Made by a program: the position numbers and the translations under genes. Source: Aquipseudomonas guryensis (lineage in GTDB: Bacteria > Pseudomonadota > Gammaproteobacteria > Pseudomonadales > Pseudomonadaceae). Taken from it: DNA of 64,000 nucleotides. The notes below the pieces were generated by a model. That model saw nothing but the letters and a program-made list of their open reading frames with translations. It was not told where the DNA came from and did not search any database. Where the stretch lies: positions 62,001 to 126,000 of the forward strand of contig NZ_JACJFN010000002.1 of the NCBI RefSeq assembly GCF_014164785.1. The letters are read 5' to 3'. Positions 31,480 to 40,310 of the stretch are shown here, piece by piece (position 1 is the stretch's first letter; every line of letters starts with the position of its first letter).

Positions 31480-32445
31480 ATGCGTATTTTGGTGACCGGA
31501 GCCACTGGTTTTGTTGGGCGTGCTCTCTGCGAGCGCCTGCAAGCTGTTCCAGGGGCGCGGGTGGTAGCGGGCTTGCGTGATGCCGGCAGCCTTCCAGCTG
31601 CGACCAATGTTGATCGGCTGATACTGGGCGATTTGGCGACGGATGCTATCGATGCTGCAGCATTGCAGGGTATTGACGTGGTTGTGCACTGCGCAGCGCG
31701 TGTGCATGTGATGCAGGAGCGCAGTGATGACCCGCTGGCGGATTTTCGCCGCGTCAATCTGCAAGGCACCCTCAAGTTGGCGCAGGCCGCGGCTCAGGCG
31801 GGGGTGAAGCGGTTCATTTTCCTCAGCACGATCAAGGTCAATGGCGAGCAGACTGTACCTGGTTCCAGTTTCACGGCAGATGATTGCCCTGCACCCACCG
31901 ATCCTTATGCAGTTTCCAAGTTTGAAGCGGAGCAGGCTCTGCTGCAGTTGGCGGCAGAGGGGGCTATGGAAGTGGTGATTATTCGGCCGCCTCTGGTGTA
32001 TGGGCCGGGGGTAAAGGCCAATTTCCTCAGCATGATGCGCTGGTTAAGCAAAGGTCTGCCGCTACCGCTGGGGGCGATCCATAACCGGCGCAGCCTGGTT
32101 GGTTTGCCGAACCTGGTGGATTTGCTGGTGTGCTGCCTGGATCACCCGGCGGCGACCAACCAGGTTTTCCTGGTCAGTGATGGTGAGTCCCTTTCTACCA
32201 CCGAGTTGCTGCGCAAGCTTGCGTCCGCTCTGCAGCGACCTGCGCGTCTGCTGCCGGTGCCACAAGGCTGGTTGCAGGCTGGCGCTGGATTGCTGGGGCG
32301 GCGCAGCGTGGGGCAGCGTCTGTGCGGTTCGTTGAGTGTCGATATCGGCAAGAATCGTCAGCTCCTGGGTTGGTCGCCACCGTTTTCCAGTGATCAGCTC
32401 TTGCGCCAGACGGCCTTGGATTTCCTCGGGCAGGATGCACGATGA
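31480..32445 (+). CDS. NAD-dependent sugar-nucleotide epimerase/dehydratase
   Basis: A 321-residue extended SDR protein: TGATGFVG at the N-terminus, catalytic Ser in FLSTIKVNG and YAVSK Tyr/Lys near residue 140. It resembles UDP-GlcNAc C4-epimerases of the WbpV/WbjF kind that feed an initiating transferase. The ATG at 31480 is used; a TTG two codons upstream is possible. Its stop overlaps the WbpL-like gene start, so the two work as a unit. It lies at the position of the P. aeruginosa O-antigen cluster. Confidence 0.82.
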   Translation: MRILVTGATGFVGRALCERLQAVPGARVVAGLRDAGSLPAATNVDRLILGDLATDAIDAAALQGIDVVVHCAARVHVMQERSDDPLADFRRVNLQGTLKLAQAAAQAGVKRFIFLSTIKVNGEQTVPGSSFTADDCPAPTDPYAVSKFEAEQALLQLAAEGAMEVVIIRPPLVYGPGVKANFLSMMRWLSKGLPLPLGAIHNRRSLVGLPNLVDLLVCCLDHPAATNQVFLVSDGESLSTTELLRKLASALQRPARLLPVPQGWLQAGAGLLGRRSVGQRLCGSLSVDIGKNRQLLGWSPPFSSDQLLRQTALDFLGQDAR

Positions 32446-33449
32446 TGGCGTTAGGTTTCCTGCTGCTGGTGTTCCTGGCGTCTCTGCTGATGACTTGGCT
32501 GCTGCGCCGTTATGCCTTGCTGCGCAATGTCCTGGATATCCCTAATCAGCGCAGTTCGCATACCTTGCCGACTCCGCGCGGGGGCGGCTTGGCCATCGTC
32601 CTGGGCGTCAGCCTGGCTTTGCCTGGGTTGTTCCTGTGGGAAGACCTGGCCGCGCAGCATTTGTGGGCGTTGTGGGGTGCGGGGGGGCTGGTTGCCCTTG
32701 TCGGTTTCATCGACGATCACCGTCCGCTTGCGGCGCGTTGGCGTCTTGTTGCGCATTTTGCTGCGGCAATCTGGGGAGTTGTTTGGCTGGGTGGGGCGCC
32801 GGACTTGGAGATTTTCGGGGGCAGAGTCAATCTGGGGTGGGTAGGTGCCGCGCTGGCGGTGTTCTACCTAGTCTGGATGCTCAATTTGTACAACTTCATG
32901 GATGGCATAGATGGTATCGCCGGCGTTGAGGCGGTTACTGTCGGTCTGGCGGGTGCGCTGCTGTACGCCTTGTCCGGACATCTAGATGCCATGCTCCTGC
33001 CGGCGTTGCTTGCTGCGGCGAGTGCGGGGTTCCTGTTCTGGAACTTCCCGCCCGCGCGTATTTTCATGGGCGATGCGGGGAGTGGTTATCTGGGCCTGAT
33101 TCTCGGGTTGCTGTCGCTGCAGGCGGCCTGGGTCGAGCCGCGCTTGTTCTGGGCTTGGCTGATCCTGCTGGGCGTCTTCATCGTCGATGCTACGCTGACC
33201 TTGGGGCGTCGTCTTTGTCGCGGTGAAAAGGTCTACCAGGCGCACCGCAGTCATGCCTATCAGGTGGCCTCGCGTCATTACGGTCGCCACTTGCCCGTGA
33301 CCGTGGCGATTGCGCTCATCAATCTATTCTGGCTGCTGCCCATTGCCTGCTGGGTGGCGCTGGGTGGTGAGGGGCTGGTTGGTATCTTGCTGGCGTATGT
33401 TCCGCTGGTTGGGTTGGCAGTGCGATTCAAGGCGGGCATTGCAGACTAA
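32442..33449 (+). CDS. wbpL: WbpL/WecA-like undecaprenyl-phosphate sugar transferase
   Basis: A 335-residue polytopic membrane protein, about ten or eleven helices, of the MraY/WecA superfamily. Catalytic motifs are GFIDDH (Asp pair near residue 90), NLYNFMDGIDGIAG (about 148), RIFMGDAGSG (about 207) and HRSHAYQ (about 268). It should transfer a HexNAc-phosphate, probably Fuc2NAc, QuiNAc or GlcNAc type, from its UDP sugar to undecaprenyl phosphate to start O-antigen synthesis. In P. aeruginosa WbpL is encoded at the end of the O-antigen locus before wbpM; here wbpM is missing. Confidence 0.86.
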   Translation: MMALGFLLLVFLASLLMTWLLRRYALLRNVLDIPNQRSSHTLPTPRGGGLAIVLGVSLALPGLFLWEDLAAQHLWALWGAGGLVALVGFIDDHRPLAARWRLVAHFAAAIWGVVWLGGAPDLEIFGGRVNLGWVGAALAVFYLVWMLNLYNFMDGIDGIAGVEAVTVGLAGALLYALSGHLDAMLLPALLAAASAGFLFWNFPPARIFMGDAGSGYLGLILGLLSLQAAWVEPRLFWAWLILLGVFIVDATLTLGRRLCRGEKVYQAHRSHAYQVASRHYGRHLPVTVAIALINLFWLLPIACWVALGGEGLVGILLAYVPLVGLAVRFKAGIAD

Positions 33450-33512
33450 GACCTCAGTTGAGTGACTAGGCGAGATGCGCCCATGTGCGGCGGCGCACAA
33501 AATGCTGAGGTC
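33450..33512 (+). other. Nested RNA stem-loop after wbpL
   Basis: Outer arms GACCTCAG (33450-33457) and CTGAGGTC (33505-33512) enclose a perfect inner hairpin TGTGCG-gcgg-CGCACA (33484-33499). The outer stem begins at the wbpL stop. No T-run follows. Could be a terminator-like mRNA end or a remnant of lost DNA. Confidence 0.5.
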
Positions 33513-33594
33513 ATGATTTGACGGGGCGCTGGCAGCAACTAGCTTGAGTGCGTGGCTGGATGTGCCACGCCACATGTCGACACGGAGAGTTGTC

Positions 33595-33927
33595 ATGCTT
33601 AGAAAGAGTCTGTCTGTACTGCTGTTTTCCTGCCTTACCAGTCTGTCCGTCGGAGTATTCGCGGCAGAACCCGCCAAAAGCGAAGCTGCTCCTGTTACTG
33701 CCAGCCAGGCCCCGGTTACTGCCGAAGTGCAGGTGGTCAACCTGAACACCGCTGACGCCGCCGCTCTTGAAAATGGCCTGATCGGTATTGGCAAGGTGAA
33801 GGCCCAAGCGATTGTCGATCATCGTACAGCCAACGGGCCGTTTGCTTCGGTCGATGAGTTGCTTGAAGTGAAAGGCATAGGTGCTGCAACTCTGGAAAAG
33901 AACCGCGACAAGTTGAGCATTAACTGA
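33595..33927 (+). CDS. comEA: ComEA-type helix-hairpin-helix DNA-binding protein
   Basis: A 110-residue protein with a signal peptide (cleavage likely after VFA, residue 22), an Ala/Pro linker, and one ComEA HhH domain starting NLNTADAAALE and continuing IGIGKVKAQAI and VKGIGAATLEK. ComEA binds incoming DNA in the periplasm during natural transformation; many Pseudomonas carry such a stand-alone copy. The ATG at 33595 has an ACGGAGAG Shine-Dalgarno; longer upstream starts would spoil the signal peptide. Confidence 0.85.
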   Translation: MLRKSLSVLLFSCLTSLSVGVFAAEPAKSEAAPVTASQAPVTAEVQVVNLNTADAAALENGLIGIGKVKAQAIVDHRTANGPFASVDELLEVKGIGAATLEKNRDKLSIN

Positions 33928-33949
33928 CGCGTCGTAGCGCGGCGTAGTA

Positions 33950-33980
33950 AAGACCGGCCTTTGGCCGGTCTTCTTGTTTC
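33950..33980 (+). terminator. Terminator of comEA
   Basis: AAGACCGGCC-tt-GGCCGGTCTT stem followed by CTTGTTTC, 22 bp after the stop. The 33981-34014 stretch holds nothing recognisable. Confidence 0.88.
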
Positions 33981-34014
33981 TGGGGCTTGCTGCAGTTTTT
34001 ATAGAATCTAGGGA

Positions 34015-34069
34015 CAATAAAAAAGCCCCAGGTTTTCACCTGGGGCTTTTGCATTTGGCTCCGCGACCT
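34015..34069. repeat. Degenerate duplicate of tRNA-Asn 3' end plus terminator
   Basis: These 55 bases match 34167-34221 at 53 positions. The repeat contains a full copy of the tRNA-Asn terminator (GCCCCAGG/CCTGGGGC) and the last 14 bases of the tRNA gene including CCA, then diverges. The rest of the tRNA is not present. It looks like a tRNA-end scar of the kind left by integrating elements or by a partial tandem duplication. Confidence 0.75.
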
Positions 34070-34170
34070 AGGCTCGACAGCGCATCTGAACGCGCTTCAG
34101 TGCGGCCCAGAAGGGGTGAGCGAAGCGAATAGCCTGGGACACAGTCCCTGGTGAGAGTCCGGTAAGCAAT

Positions 34171-34202
34171 AAAAAAGCCCCAGGTTGTCACCTGAGGCTT
34201 TT
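34171..34202 (-). terminator. Terminator of tRNA-Asn
   Basis: On the minus strand AGCCTCAGGT-gaca-ACCTGGGGCT followed by six T, five bases after the CCA end. Confidence 0.85.
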
Positions 34203-34207
34203 GCATT

Positions 34208-34283
34208 TGGCTCCGCGACCTGGACTCGAACCAGGGACCCAATGATTAACAGTCATTTGCTCTACCGACTGAGCTATCGCGGA
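34208..34283 (-). tRNA. tRNA-Asn (GTT)
   Basis: A 76-base cloverleaf with encoded CCA. Acceptor stem TCCGCGA/TCGCGGA, anticodon loop CTGTTAA with anticodon GTT, T-loop TTCGAGT. It lies at the end of the O-antigen interval and next to a partial copy of its own 3' end. Confidence 0.97.
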
Positions 34284-34295
34284 ACAGCGGTGCGT

Positions 34296-34323
34296 ATCCT
34301 ACTGATTAAAAAGGGGAAGTCAA
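34296..34323 (-). promoter_or_regulatory. Promoter of tRNA-Asn
   Basis: TTGACT (34318-34323) and TAGGAT (34296-34301) with 16 bp between them on the minus strand, 13 bp before the tRNA 5' end. The -35 box lies in the 3' arm of the tyrB terminator. Confidence 0.7.
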
Positions 34324-34342
34324 CACCCTGTGGGGACTTCCC
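34308..34342 (-). terminator. Terminator of tyrB
   Basis: GGGAAGTC...GACTTCCC stem (34335-34342 and 34314-34321) followed on the minus strand by CTTTTT, 8 bp after the tyrB stop. Confidence 0.8.
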
Positions 34343-34350
34343 GGCTTCTA

Positions 34351-35547
34351 TCAGAGGACCTGGACGATGGCCTTGGTGACGGCATCCAGGTTGCTGCGGT
34401 TGAGTGCCGCGACGCAGATGCGGCCGGTGCCGACGGCGTAGATGGCGAACTCGTTCTTCAGGCGTTCCACCTGCTCGGCGGTCAGGCCGGAGTAGGAGAA
34501 CATGCCGCGCTGGCGGGCGACGAAGCTGAAGTCGCGCTTGGCGCCCTGGGCGGCCAGTTGCTCGACCATGGCCAAGCGCATGTCGCGAATGCGCTGGCGC
34601 ATCTCGCCCAGTTCTTCTTCCCACAGGGTGCGCAGCTCGGGGCTGTTGAGCACATTGGCGACCACGGTGGCGCCGTGGGTCGGTGGGTTGGAGTAGTTGG
34701 TGCGGATCACGCGCTTGGCTTGCGACAGCACGCGGCCGGCTTCTTCCTTGGAGGCGGTGACGATGGACAGGGCGCCGACGCGCTCGCCGTACAGCGAGAA
34801 GGACTTGGAGAAGGAGCTGGAGACGAAGAACGGCAGGCCGGACTCGGCGAACAGGCGCACGGCGAAGGCGTCCTGGTCGATGCCCTCGCCGAAGCCCTGG
34901 TAGGCGATATCGAGGAAGGGCACATGCTCGCGCTCGCGCAGCACTTCCAGCACGGCTTTCCAGTCATCCAGCGATAGGTCGACGCCGGTCGGGTTGTGGC
35001 AGCAGGCGTGCAGCACGACCACCGAGCGGGCTGGCAGGTTTTGCAGGTCTTCCAGCAGACCGGCACGGTTCACGCCGTTGGTCGCGGCATCGTAGTAGCG
35101 GTAGTTCTGTACCGGGAACCCAGCGGATTCGAACAGTGCGCGGTGGTTCTCCCAGCTTGGGTCGCTGATGGCGACCACGGCGTTGGGCAGTAGGCGCTTG
35201 AGGAAGTCGGCGCCGGTTTTCAGGGCGCCGGTCCCGCCGACGGCCTGGGTGGTGACCACGCGGCCTTCGGCCAGCAGGGCGGAATCGGCACCGAACAGCA
35301 GCTTCTGCACGGCGCTGTCATAGGCGGCGATGCCTTCGATCGGCAGATAGCCGCGCGGGGCGTGGGCTTCGATGCGGGCTTTTTCGGCCTCGGCAACGGC
35401 ACGCAGGAGGGGAATTCGGCCTTCCTCGGTAAAATAGACGCCTACGCCAAGGTTGACCTTGTGGCTACGGGTGTCGGCGTTGAAGGCTTCGTTCAGGCCC
35501 AGGATCGGATCGCGCGGCGCCATTTCGACGGCAGAGAACAGACTCAT
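34351..35547 (-). CDS. tyrB: Aromatic amino acid aminotransferase
   Basis: A 398-residue class I aminotransferase (AspC/TyrB subgroup): HACCHNPTGVD (about residue 186) and the PLP lysine in SSSFSKSFSLYGERVG (about 246). It transaminates aromatic and dicarboxylic amino acids. The ATG at 35547 gives MSLFSAVEMAPRDPILGL, the family start; the longer frame is rejected. Divergent from uvrB with 189 bp between. Location matches PA3139. Confidence 0.9.
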   Translation of the reverse strand: MSLFSAVEMAPRDPILGLNEAFNADTRSHKVNLGVGVYFTEEGRIPLLRAVAEAEKARIEAHAPRGYLPIEGIAAYDSAVQKLLFGADSALLAEGRVVTTQAVGGTGALKTGADFLKRLLPNAVVAISDPSWENHRALFESAGFPVQNYRYYDAATNGVNRAGLLEDLQNLPARSVVVLHACCHNPTGVDLSLDDWKAVLEVLREREHVPFLDIAYQGFGEGIDQDAFAVRLFAESGLPFFVSSSFSKSFSLYGERVGALSIVTASKEEAGRVLSQAKRVIRTNYSNPPTHGATVVANVLNSPELRTLWEEELGEMRQRIRDMRLAMVEQLAAQGAKRDFSFVARQRGMFSYSGLTAEQVERLKNEFAIYAVGTGRICVAALNRSNLDAVTKAIVQVL

Positions 35548-35736
35548 GATGCGGCAGCTCGGAGGGAAGTAAGTGGGGAGTCGGCAATGCCCTGATGTAA
35601 TAGAGGCTAGGGCTTGCATAAACGGGCCGCTATTATAGCGACCCAGGGTGTGCGCGGCGACAGCGTCGGCACGCTTTCACGCTAGCTATGACGCCCGCCG
35701 TTGCGCCGCGTCACAGTAGTTCGTCGAGGTCTGTTC

Positions 35737-37752
35737 ATGTCGCAGTTTCAGCTCGTCACTCGCTTCCAGCCGGCCGGCGACCAGCCGGAGGCCATTCGCC
35801 AGCTGGTCGAAGGGCTTGAGGCAGGTCTGTCGCACCAGACCCTGCTCGGCGTGACCGGCTCGGGCAAGACCTTCAGCATCGCCAACGTGATCGCGCAGAT
35901 CCAGCGCCCGACCCTGGTGTTGGCGCCGAACAAGACCCTGGCCGCGCAGCTGTATGGCGAGTTCAAGAGCTTCTTCCCGAACAACGCGGTGGAGTATTTC
36001 GTCTCCTATTACGACTACTACCAGCCCGAAGCCTACGTTCCTTCGTCCGATACCTTTATCGAGAAGGATGCTTCGATCAACGACCACATCGAGCAGATGC
36101 GCCTCTCGGCGACCAAGGCGCTGCTCGAGCGGCCCGACGCGATCATCGTCACCACCGTGTCGTGCATCTACGGTCTGGGTAGCCCCGAGAGCTACCTGAA
36201 GATGGTGTTGCACGTCGACCGTGGCGACAAGCTGGACCAGCGCGCGCTGCTGCGCCGCCTGGCCGACCTGCAGTACACCCGCAACGACATGGACTTCGCC
36301 CGCGCCACCTTCCGCGTACGCGGCGATGTGATCGATATCTTCCCGGCCGAATCCGATCTGGAAGCCATTCGCATCGAGCTGTTCGACGACGAGGTGGAAA
36401 GCATCTCGGCCTTCGACCCGCTGACCGGCGAGGTGATCCGCAAGCTGCCGCGCTTCACCTTCTACCCCAAGAGCCACTACGTCACCCCGCGCGAGGTGCT
36501 GCTGGAGGCGGTGGAGAAGATCAAGGTCGAACTGGCCGAGCGCCTGGAATATTTGCGTGCCAACAACAAGCTGGTGGAGGCGCAGCGTCTGGAGCAGCGC
36601 ACCCGTTTTGACCTGGAGATGATCCTCGAACTGGGCTACTGCAACGGCATCGAGAACTACTCGCGCTACCTCTCCGGGCGCGGCCCGGGCGAGCCGCCGC
36701 CGACCCTGTATGACTACCTGCCGGACCAGGCGCTGCTGGTGATCGACGAGTCCCACGTGTCGGTGCCGCAGGTCGGCGCCATGTACAAGGGCGACCGTTC
36801 GCGCAAGGAAACCCTGGTCGAGTACGGCTTCCGCCTGCCCTCGGCGCTGGATAACCGACCCATGCGTTTCGAGGAGTGGGAGGCGGCCAGTCCGCAGACC
36901 ATCTTTGTTTCTGCCACGCCGGGGCCTTACGAGGGTGAACATGCCGGACGGGTGGTCGAGCAGGTGGTGCGCCCCACCGGCCTGGTCGACCCACAGATCG
37001 AGGTGCGCCCGGCGCGCACCCAGGTCGACGACCTGCTCTCGGAAATCACCAAGCGCGTGGCGGTCGAGGAGCGGGTGCTGGTCACCACCCTGACCAAACG
37101 CATGGCCGAGGATCTCACCGATTATCTGGCCGACCACGGGGTCAAGGTGCGCTACCTGCACTCGGACATCGACACGGTGGAGCGCGTGGAGATCATCCGC
37201 GACCTGCGTACCGGGGCCTTCGACGTGCTGGTGGGGATCAACCTGCTGCGCGAAGGCCTGGACATGCCCGAGGTTTCGCTGGTGGCGATTCTCGATGCGG
37301 ACAAGGAAGGCTTCCTGCGCTCCGAGCGCTCGCTGATCCAGACCATCGGTCGCGCCGCGCGCAACCTCAATGGCCGGGCGATCCTGTATGCCGACCGCAT
37401 GACCGGCTCGATGGAGCGTGCCATCGGCGAGACCGAGCGGCGGCGCAACAAGCAGATCGCCTTCAACGAAGCCAACGGCATCGTGCCCAAGGGTGTGAAG
37501 AAGGACATCCAGGACATCCTCGAAGGCGCCACCGTGCCCGGCTCGCGCAGCAACAAGCGCAAGGGCATGGCCAAGGCGGCCGAGGAGAGTGCGCGCTACG
37601 AGGCCGAACTGCGCTCACCGAGCGAAATCACCAAGCGCATTCGTCAGCTGGAAGAGAAGATGTACCAGCTGGCCCGCGACCTGGAGTTCGAAGCCGCGGC
37701 GCAGCTGCGCGACGAGGTGCAGAAGCTGCGTGATCGCCTGTTGCAGGTGTAG
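35737..37752 (+). CDS. uvrB: Excinuclease ABC subunit B
   Basis: A 671-residue nucleotide-excision repair protein with Walker A GVTGSGKT, the damage-probing beta-hairpin [12 protein letters not shown], helicase motifs including DESH, and a C-terminal UVR domain ([11 protein letters not shown]) that binds UvrC. The ATG at 35737 gives the family N-terminus. I see no LexA box in the upstream gap. A REP-like palindrome starts at its stop codon. Confidence 0.97.
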   Translation: MSQFQLVTRFQPAGDQPEAIRQLVEGLEAGLSHQTLLGVTGSGKTFSIANVIAQIQRPTLVLAPNKTLAAQLYGEFKSFFPNNAVEYFVSYYDYYQPEAYVPSSDTFIEKDASINDHIEQMRLSATKALLERPDAIIVTTVSCIYGLGSPESYLKMVLHVDRGDKLDQRALLRRLADLQYTRNDMDFARATFRVRGDVIDIFPAESDLEAIRIELFDDEVESISAFDPLTGEVIRKLPRFTFYPKSHYVTPREVLLEAVEKIKVELAERLEYLRANNKLVEAQRLEQRTRFDLEMILELGYCNGIENYSRYLSGRGPGEPPPTLYDYLPDQALLVIDESHVSVPQVGAMYKGDRSRKETLVEYGFRLPSALDNRPMRFEEWEAASPQTIFVSATPGPYEGEHAGRVVEQVVRPTGLVDPQIEVRPARTQVDDLLSEITKRVAVEERVLVTTLTKRMAEDLTDYLADHGVKVRYLHSDIDTVERVEIIRDLRTGAFDVLVGINLLREGLDMPEVSLVAILDADKEGFLRSERSLIQTIGRAARNLNGRAILYADRMTGSMERAIGETERRRNKQIAFNEANGIVPKGVKKDIQDILEGATVPGSRSNKRKGMAKAAEESARYEAELRSPSEITKRIRQLEEKMYQLARDLEFEAAAQLRDEVQKLRDRLLQV

Positions 37753-37799
37753 CCCGGATGCAATTCGGGAGCGGGTTCCCGGATTGCATCCGGGCTACA
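37748..37799. repeat. REP-like palindrome between uvrB and EamA genes
   Basis: Perfect 17-bp arms (37748-37764 and 37783-37799, core GCCCGGATGCAAT) around an inner CGGGA/TCCCG hairpin. The core matches REP sequences common in the P. stutzeri/mendocina/alcaligenes groups. It overlaps the uvrB stop and separates two convergent genes, so it may also end transcription. Confidence 0.85.
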
Positions 37800-37810
37800 G
37801 GCGTGTGTGG

Positions 37811-38710
37811 TCAGCGTCGTCCCAGAATGATCAGCGACACCCCGGTCAGGGTCGCCAGGCAGGCCAGGCCGGCGGTGAGGCTGAGCTGTTCGCCGAGGAT
37901 CAGGTAACCGAGCAGCAGGGCCACCACCGGGTTGACGAAGGCGAAGGTCGACACCAGGCTCGGCCGCACTTCGCGCAGCAGCCAGAAATATGCTGGGTAC
38001 ACGCCTAGGCTGACCGGCAGCACCAGATAAGCTAGCCACAGCCAACCACTGCCACTTAGCTGGTCGAGGCGCAGCGCCTGCCAGTCGCCGTCGAGCAGGC
38101 CCAGGCCTGCGAGAATCAGCGCGCCGATCAGCATCTGCAGGCTCAGCCCCAGCCAACTGGAGTGGAATGGCGGGCGCTGCCGCATCCACCAGGCGCCGAT
38201 GGCCCAGAGCAGGGTAGCGAGCAGCGTCAGACCGCCGGAAAACCATTGCAGCGGGCCCGTCTCGGTACCCAGGCCATTGCCCATCAGCAACACGATGCCG
38301 CCGCTGGCCAGGGCCAGACCCAGCAGCGCCCAGAATGGCGGTCGTTCGCCGAGCAGCCACTCCAGCGCCACGCTCCACAGCGGCAGGCTGGTGTAGAGCA
38401 TTGCCAGCAGGCCGGTGGGCAGGTGCTGGTTGGCGTAGATCAGTGCGCCCTGGCCGAAGGCGATCAGCAGCAGGCCGCCGATCAGGGCGCTGCCCCAGTT
38501 ACCCGGCTGCATCTGCGTTGCACCACGGCTCAGTGCCCAGAGCAGGGCGAGTATGCCGGCGCAGAGGAAACGCAGGGTGCCGATGACGAAGGGCGGCAGC
38601 TCGCGCAGGAGGAAGTGGTTGGCCAGGTAGGTGGTGCCCCAGCCGATATAAATGACCAGAAAAGCGCTGATCAACAGCAGCGAGCGCGAGCGGGTGGTGG
38701 AGGCGAGCAT
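37811..38710 (-). CDS. EamA-family DMT exporter
   Basis: A 299-residue inner-membrane protein with ten predicted helices in two EamA repeats (about 15-145 and 158-297), each with a conserved PLW or NPV turn. Similar to YedA/RhaT-type metabolite exporters; substrate unknown. It ends convergent to uvrB across the REP. The pump operon next to it is read in the same direction, 49 bp upstream. Confidence 0.85.
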   Translation of the reverse strand: MLASTTRSRSLLLISAFLVIYIGWGTTYLANHFLLRELPPFVIGTLRFLCAGILALLWALSRGATQMQPGNWGSALIGGLLLIAFGQGALIYANQHLPTGLLAMLYTSLPLWSVALEWLLGERPPFWALLGLALASGGIVLLMGNGLGTETGPLQWFSGGLTLLATLLWAIGAWWMRQRPPFHSSWLGLSLQMLIGALILAGLGLLDGDWQALRLDQLSGSGWLWLAYLVLPVSLGVYPAYFWLLREVRPSLVSTFAFVNPVVALLLGYLILGEQLSLTAGLACLATLTGVSLIILGRR

Positions 38711-38759
38711 TGCGGAACCTTGAGCGTCGACACGCCGCTTGTGGTGGCTTGTCGGTTTG

Positions 38760-40310
38760 TCAGTGGGCAGCGCCGCCGGTGGTGCCCGGTGGCAGTGCGC
38801 GAGTCAGGAGTACGGCGATCATGCTGATGCCGAGTGCCAGACCGACGAAATGGAAGGCGTCATTGTAGGCCATGATGCTGGCCTGCTGGTGGGCGATTTC
38901 GCTCAGTTTGGCCAGTGCTGCCTGCTCGCTGCCGAGCTTCTCGGTGAGCAGGGCGAGGCGCTCGCTCACCTGCGGGTTGCTCGGTACCAGCGACTCGCGC
39001 AGGTAGTCGAAATAGGTCTTGGCGCGGCTGTCGAGCAGTGTGGCGAGCAGGGCGATGCCGATGGCGCCACCGAGGTTGCGCAGGATGTTGAACAGGCTGG
39101 AGGCCGAGCCGGCATCCTGGGCTTGGATATAGGCGGTGGCGATCAACGAGATGGTGACCATGATCATCGGCTGGCCTAGGGCGCGGATGATCTGGATATG
39201 GTTGAACTGTTCGCCGGCAAAGTCCGGGTTGAGTACCCCGGAAGCGAAGCTGGAAAAACCGAACAGGCCGAATCCCAGGGCGCACAGCAGTTTGGGCGGA
39301 ACCACCTTCATCAGCAGCGGCACCAGCGGGATGATCAGCAACTGCGGCAGGCCCATCCACATGATCACTTCGCCAATCTGCAGGGCGCTGTAATTCTGGA
39401 TCTGTGCCAGGTACAGCGGCAGCAGGTAGATCGAACCGTACAGGCCCAGGCCCATGCCCAGGCTGGCGATGCTGGTCAGGCCGAAGTTGCGCTCGCGCAG
39501 GATGCGCAGGTTGATCAGCGGATTGTCGCGGGAAAACTGCAGGATGACGAACAGGCACAGGCTGATCACGGCAATCGAACCGAGGCCGACGATCAGGTTG
39601 GACTCCAGCCAGTCCTTGCGGTGGCCTTCCTCGAGGAACACCTGCAGGCAGCCCAGGCCCAGGCCCAGGGTGACAATGCCGCCGTAGTCGGTGCTTTTCA
39701 GCAGCTCCCAATGTGGTGCCTTCTTCTCCAGGCCGTACATCAGCCCGGCGATCATCAGCAGGCCCGGCGGGATGTTGATATAGAAGATGTATTCCCAGCC
39801 CCAGTTTTCCGTCAGCCAGCCGCCCAGGGTCGGGCCGATAGAGGGGGCGAAGGTGGCGGTGATGGCGAACAGCGCCATGCCCTTGGCGCGGTGATGTTCC
39901 GGGAGCTTGATCAGGGTCAGGGTGAAGGCCAGCGGGATCAGTGCGCCGCCGGTGAAGCCCTGCAGGGCGCGAAACACGATCATGCTCTCCAGGTTCCAGG
40001 CCATCGAGCAGAGCAGGGACGAGGCGAGAAAACCCAGCGACACCCACACCGCCAGGCGCCGCGCCGAGAGCAGCTGCACCAGCCAGGCGGTGAGCGGGAT
40101 CATGATGATTTCCGCGACCAGGTAGGAGGTGGAAATCCACGAGCCTTCCTCCAGGGTGGCGGATAGCGCGCCCTGGATATCCTTCAGCGAGGAGTTGGTG
40201 ATCTGGATATCCAGCACCGCCATGAAGGCGCCGAGCATGGCGCTCATCACCGCAATCCAGTCGCGCCGGCTGGGTTCGCCGACGGGGCGGATCAGTTCAT
40301 CAGCCGCCAT
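38760..40310 (-). CDS. DHA2-family MFS drug exporter (EmrB-like)
   Basis: A 516-residue transporter with 14 predicted helices and the DHA2 motifs LDIQITNSSLKDIQG in helix 1 and GALIPLAFTLTL / PSIGPTLGGWLTE in helices 4-5. It pairs with the HlyD protein encoded upstream to move hydrophobic compounds across both membranes with a TolC-type channel. The ATG at 40310 overlaps the end of the HlyD gene; a 28-residue Arg-rich extension is rejected. Substrate unknown. Confidence 0.88.
   Translation of the reverse strand: MAADELIRPVGEPSRRDWIAVMSAMLGAFMAVLDIQITNSSLKDIQGALSATLEEGSWISTSYLVAEIIMIPLTAWLVQLLSARRLAVWVSLGFLASSLLCSMAWNLESMIVFRALQGFTGGALIPLAFTLTLIKLPEHHRAKGMALFAITATFAPSIGPTLGGWLTENWGWEYIFYINIPPGLLMIAGLMYGLEKKAPHWELLKSTDYGGIVTLGLGLGCLQVFLEEGHRKDWLESNLIVGLGSIAVISLCLFVILQFSRDNPLINLRILRERNFGLTSIASLGMGLGLYGSIYLLPLYLAQIQNYSALQIGEVIMWMGLPQLLIIPLVPLLMKVVPPKLLCALGFGLFGFSSFASGVLNPDFAGEQFNHIQIIRALGQPMIMVTISLIATAYIQAQDAGSASSLFNILRNLGGAIGIALLATLLDSRAKTYFDYLRESLVPSNPQVSERLALLTEKLGSEQAALAKLSEIAHQQASIMAYNDAFHFVGLALGISMIAVLLTRALPPGTTGGAAH

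Noticed and set aside
35548..35736. LexA (SOS) box before uvrB
   Set aside because: I found no CTG-N10-CAG site of the right form in the gap.
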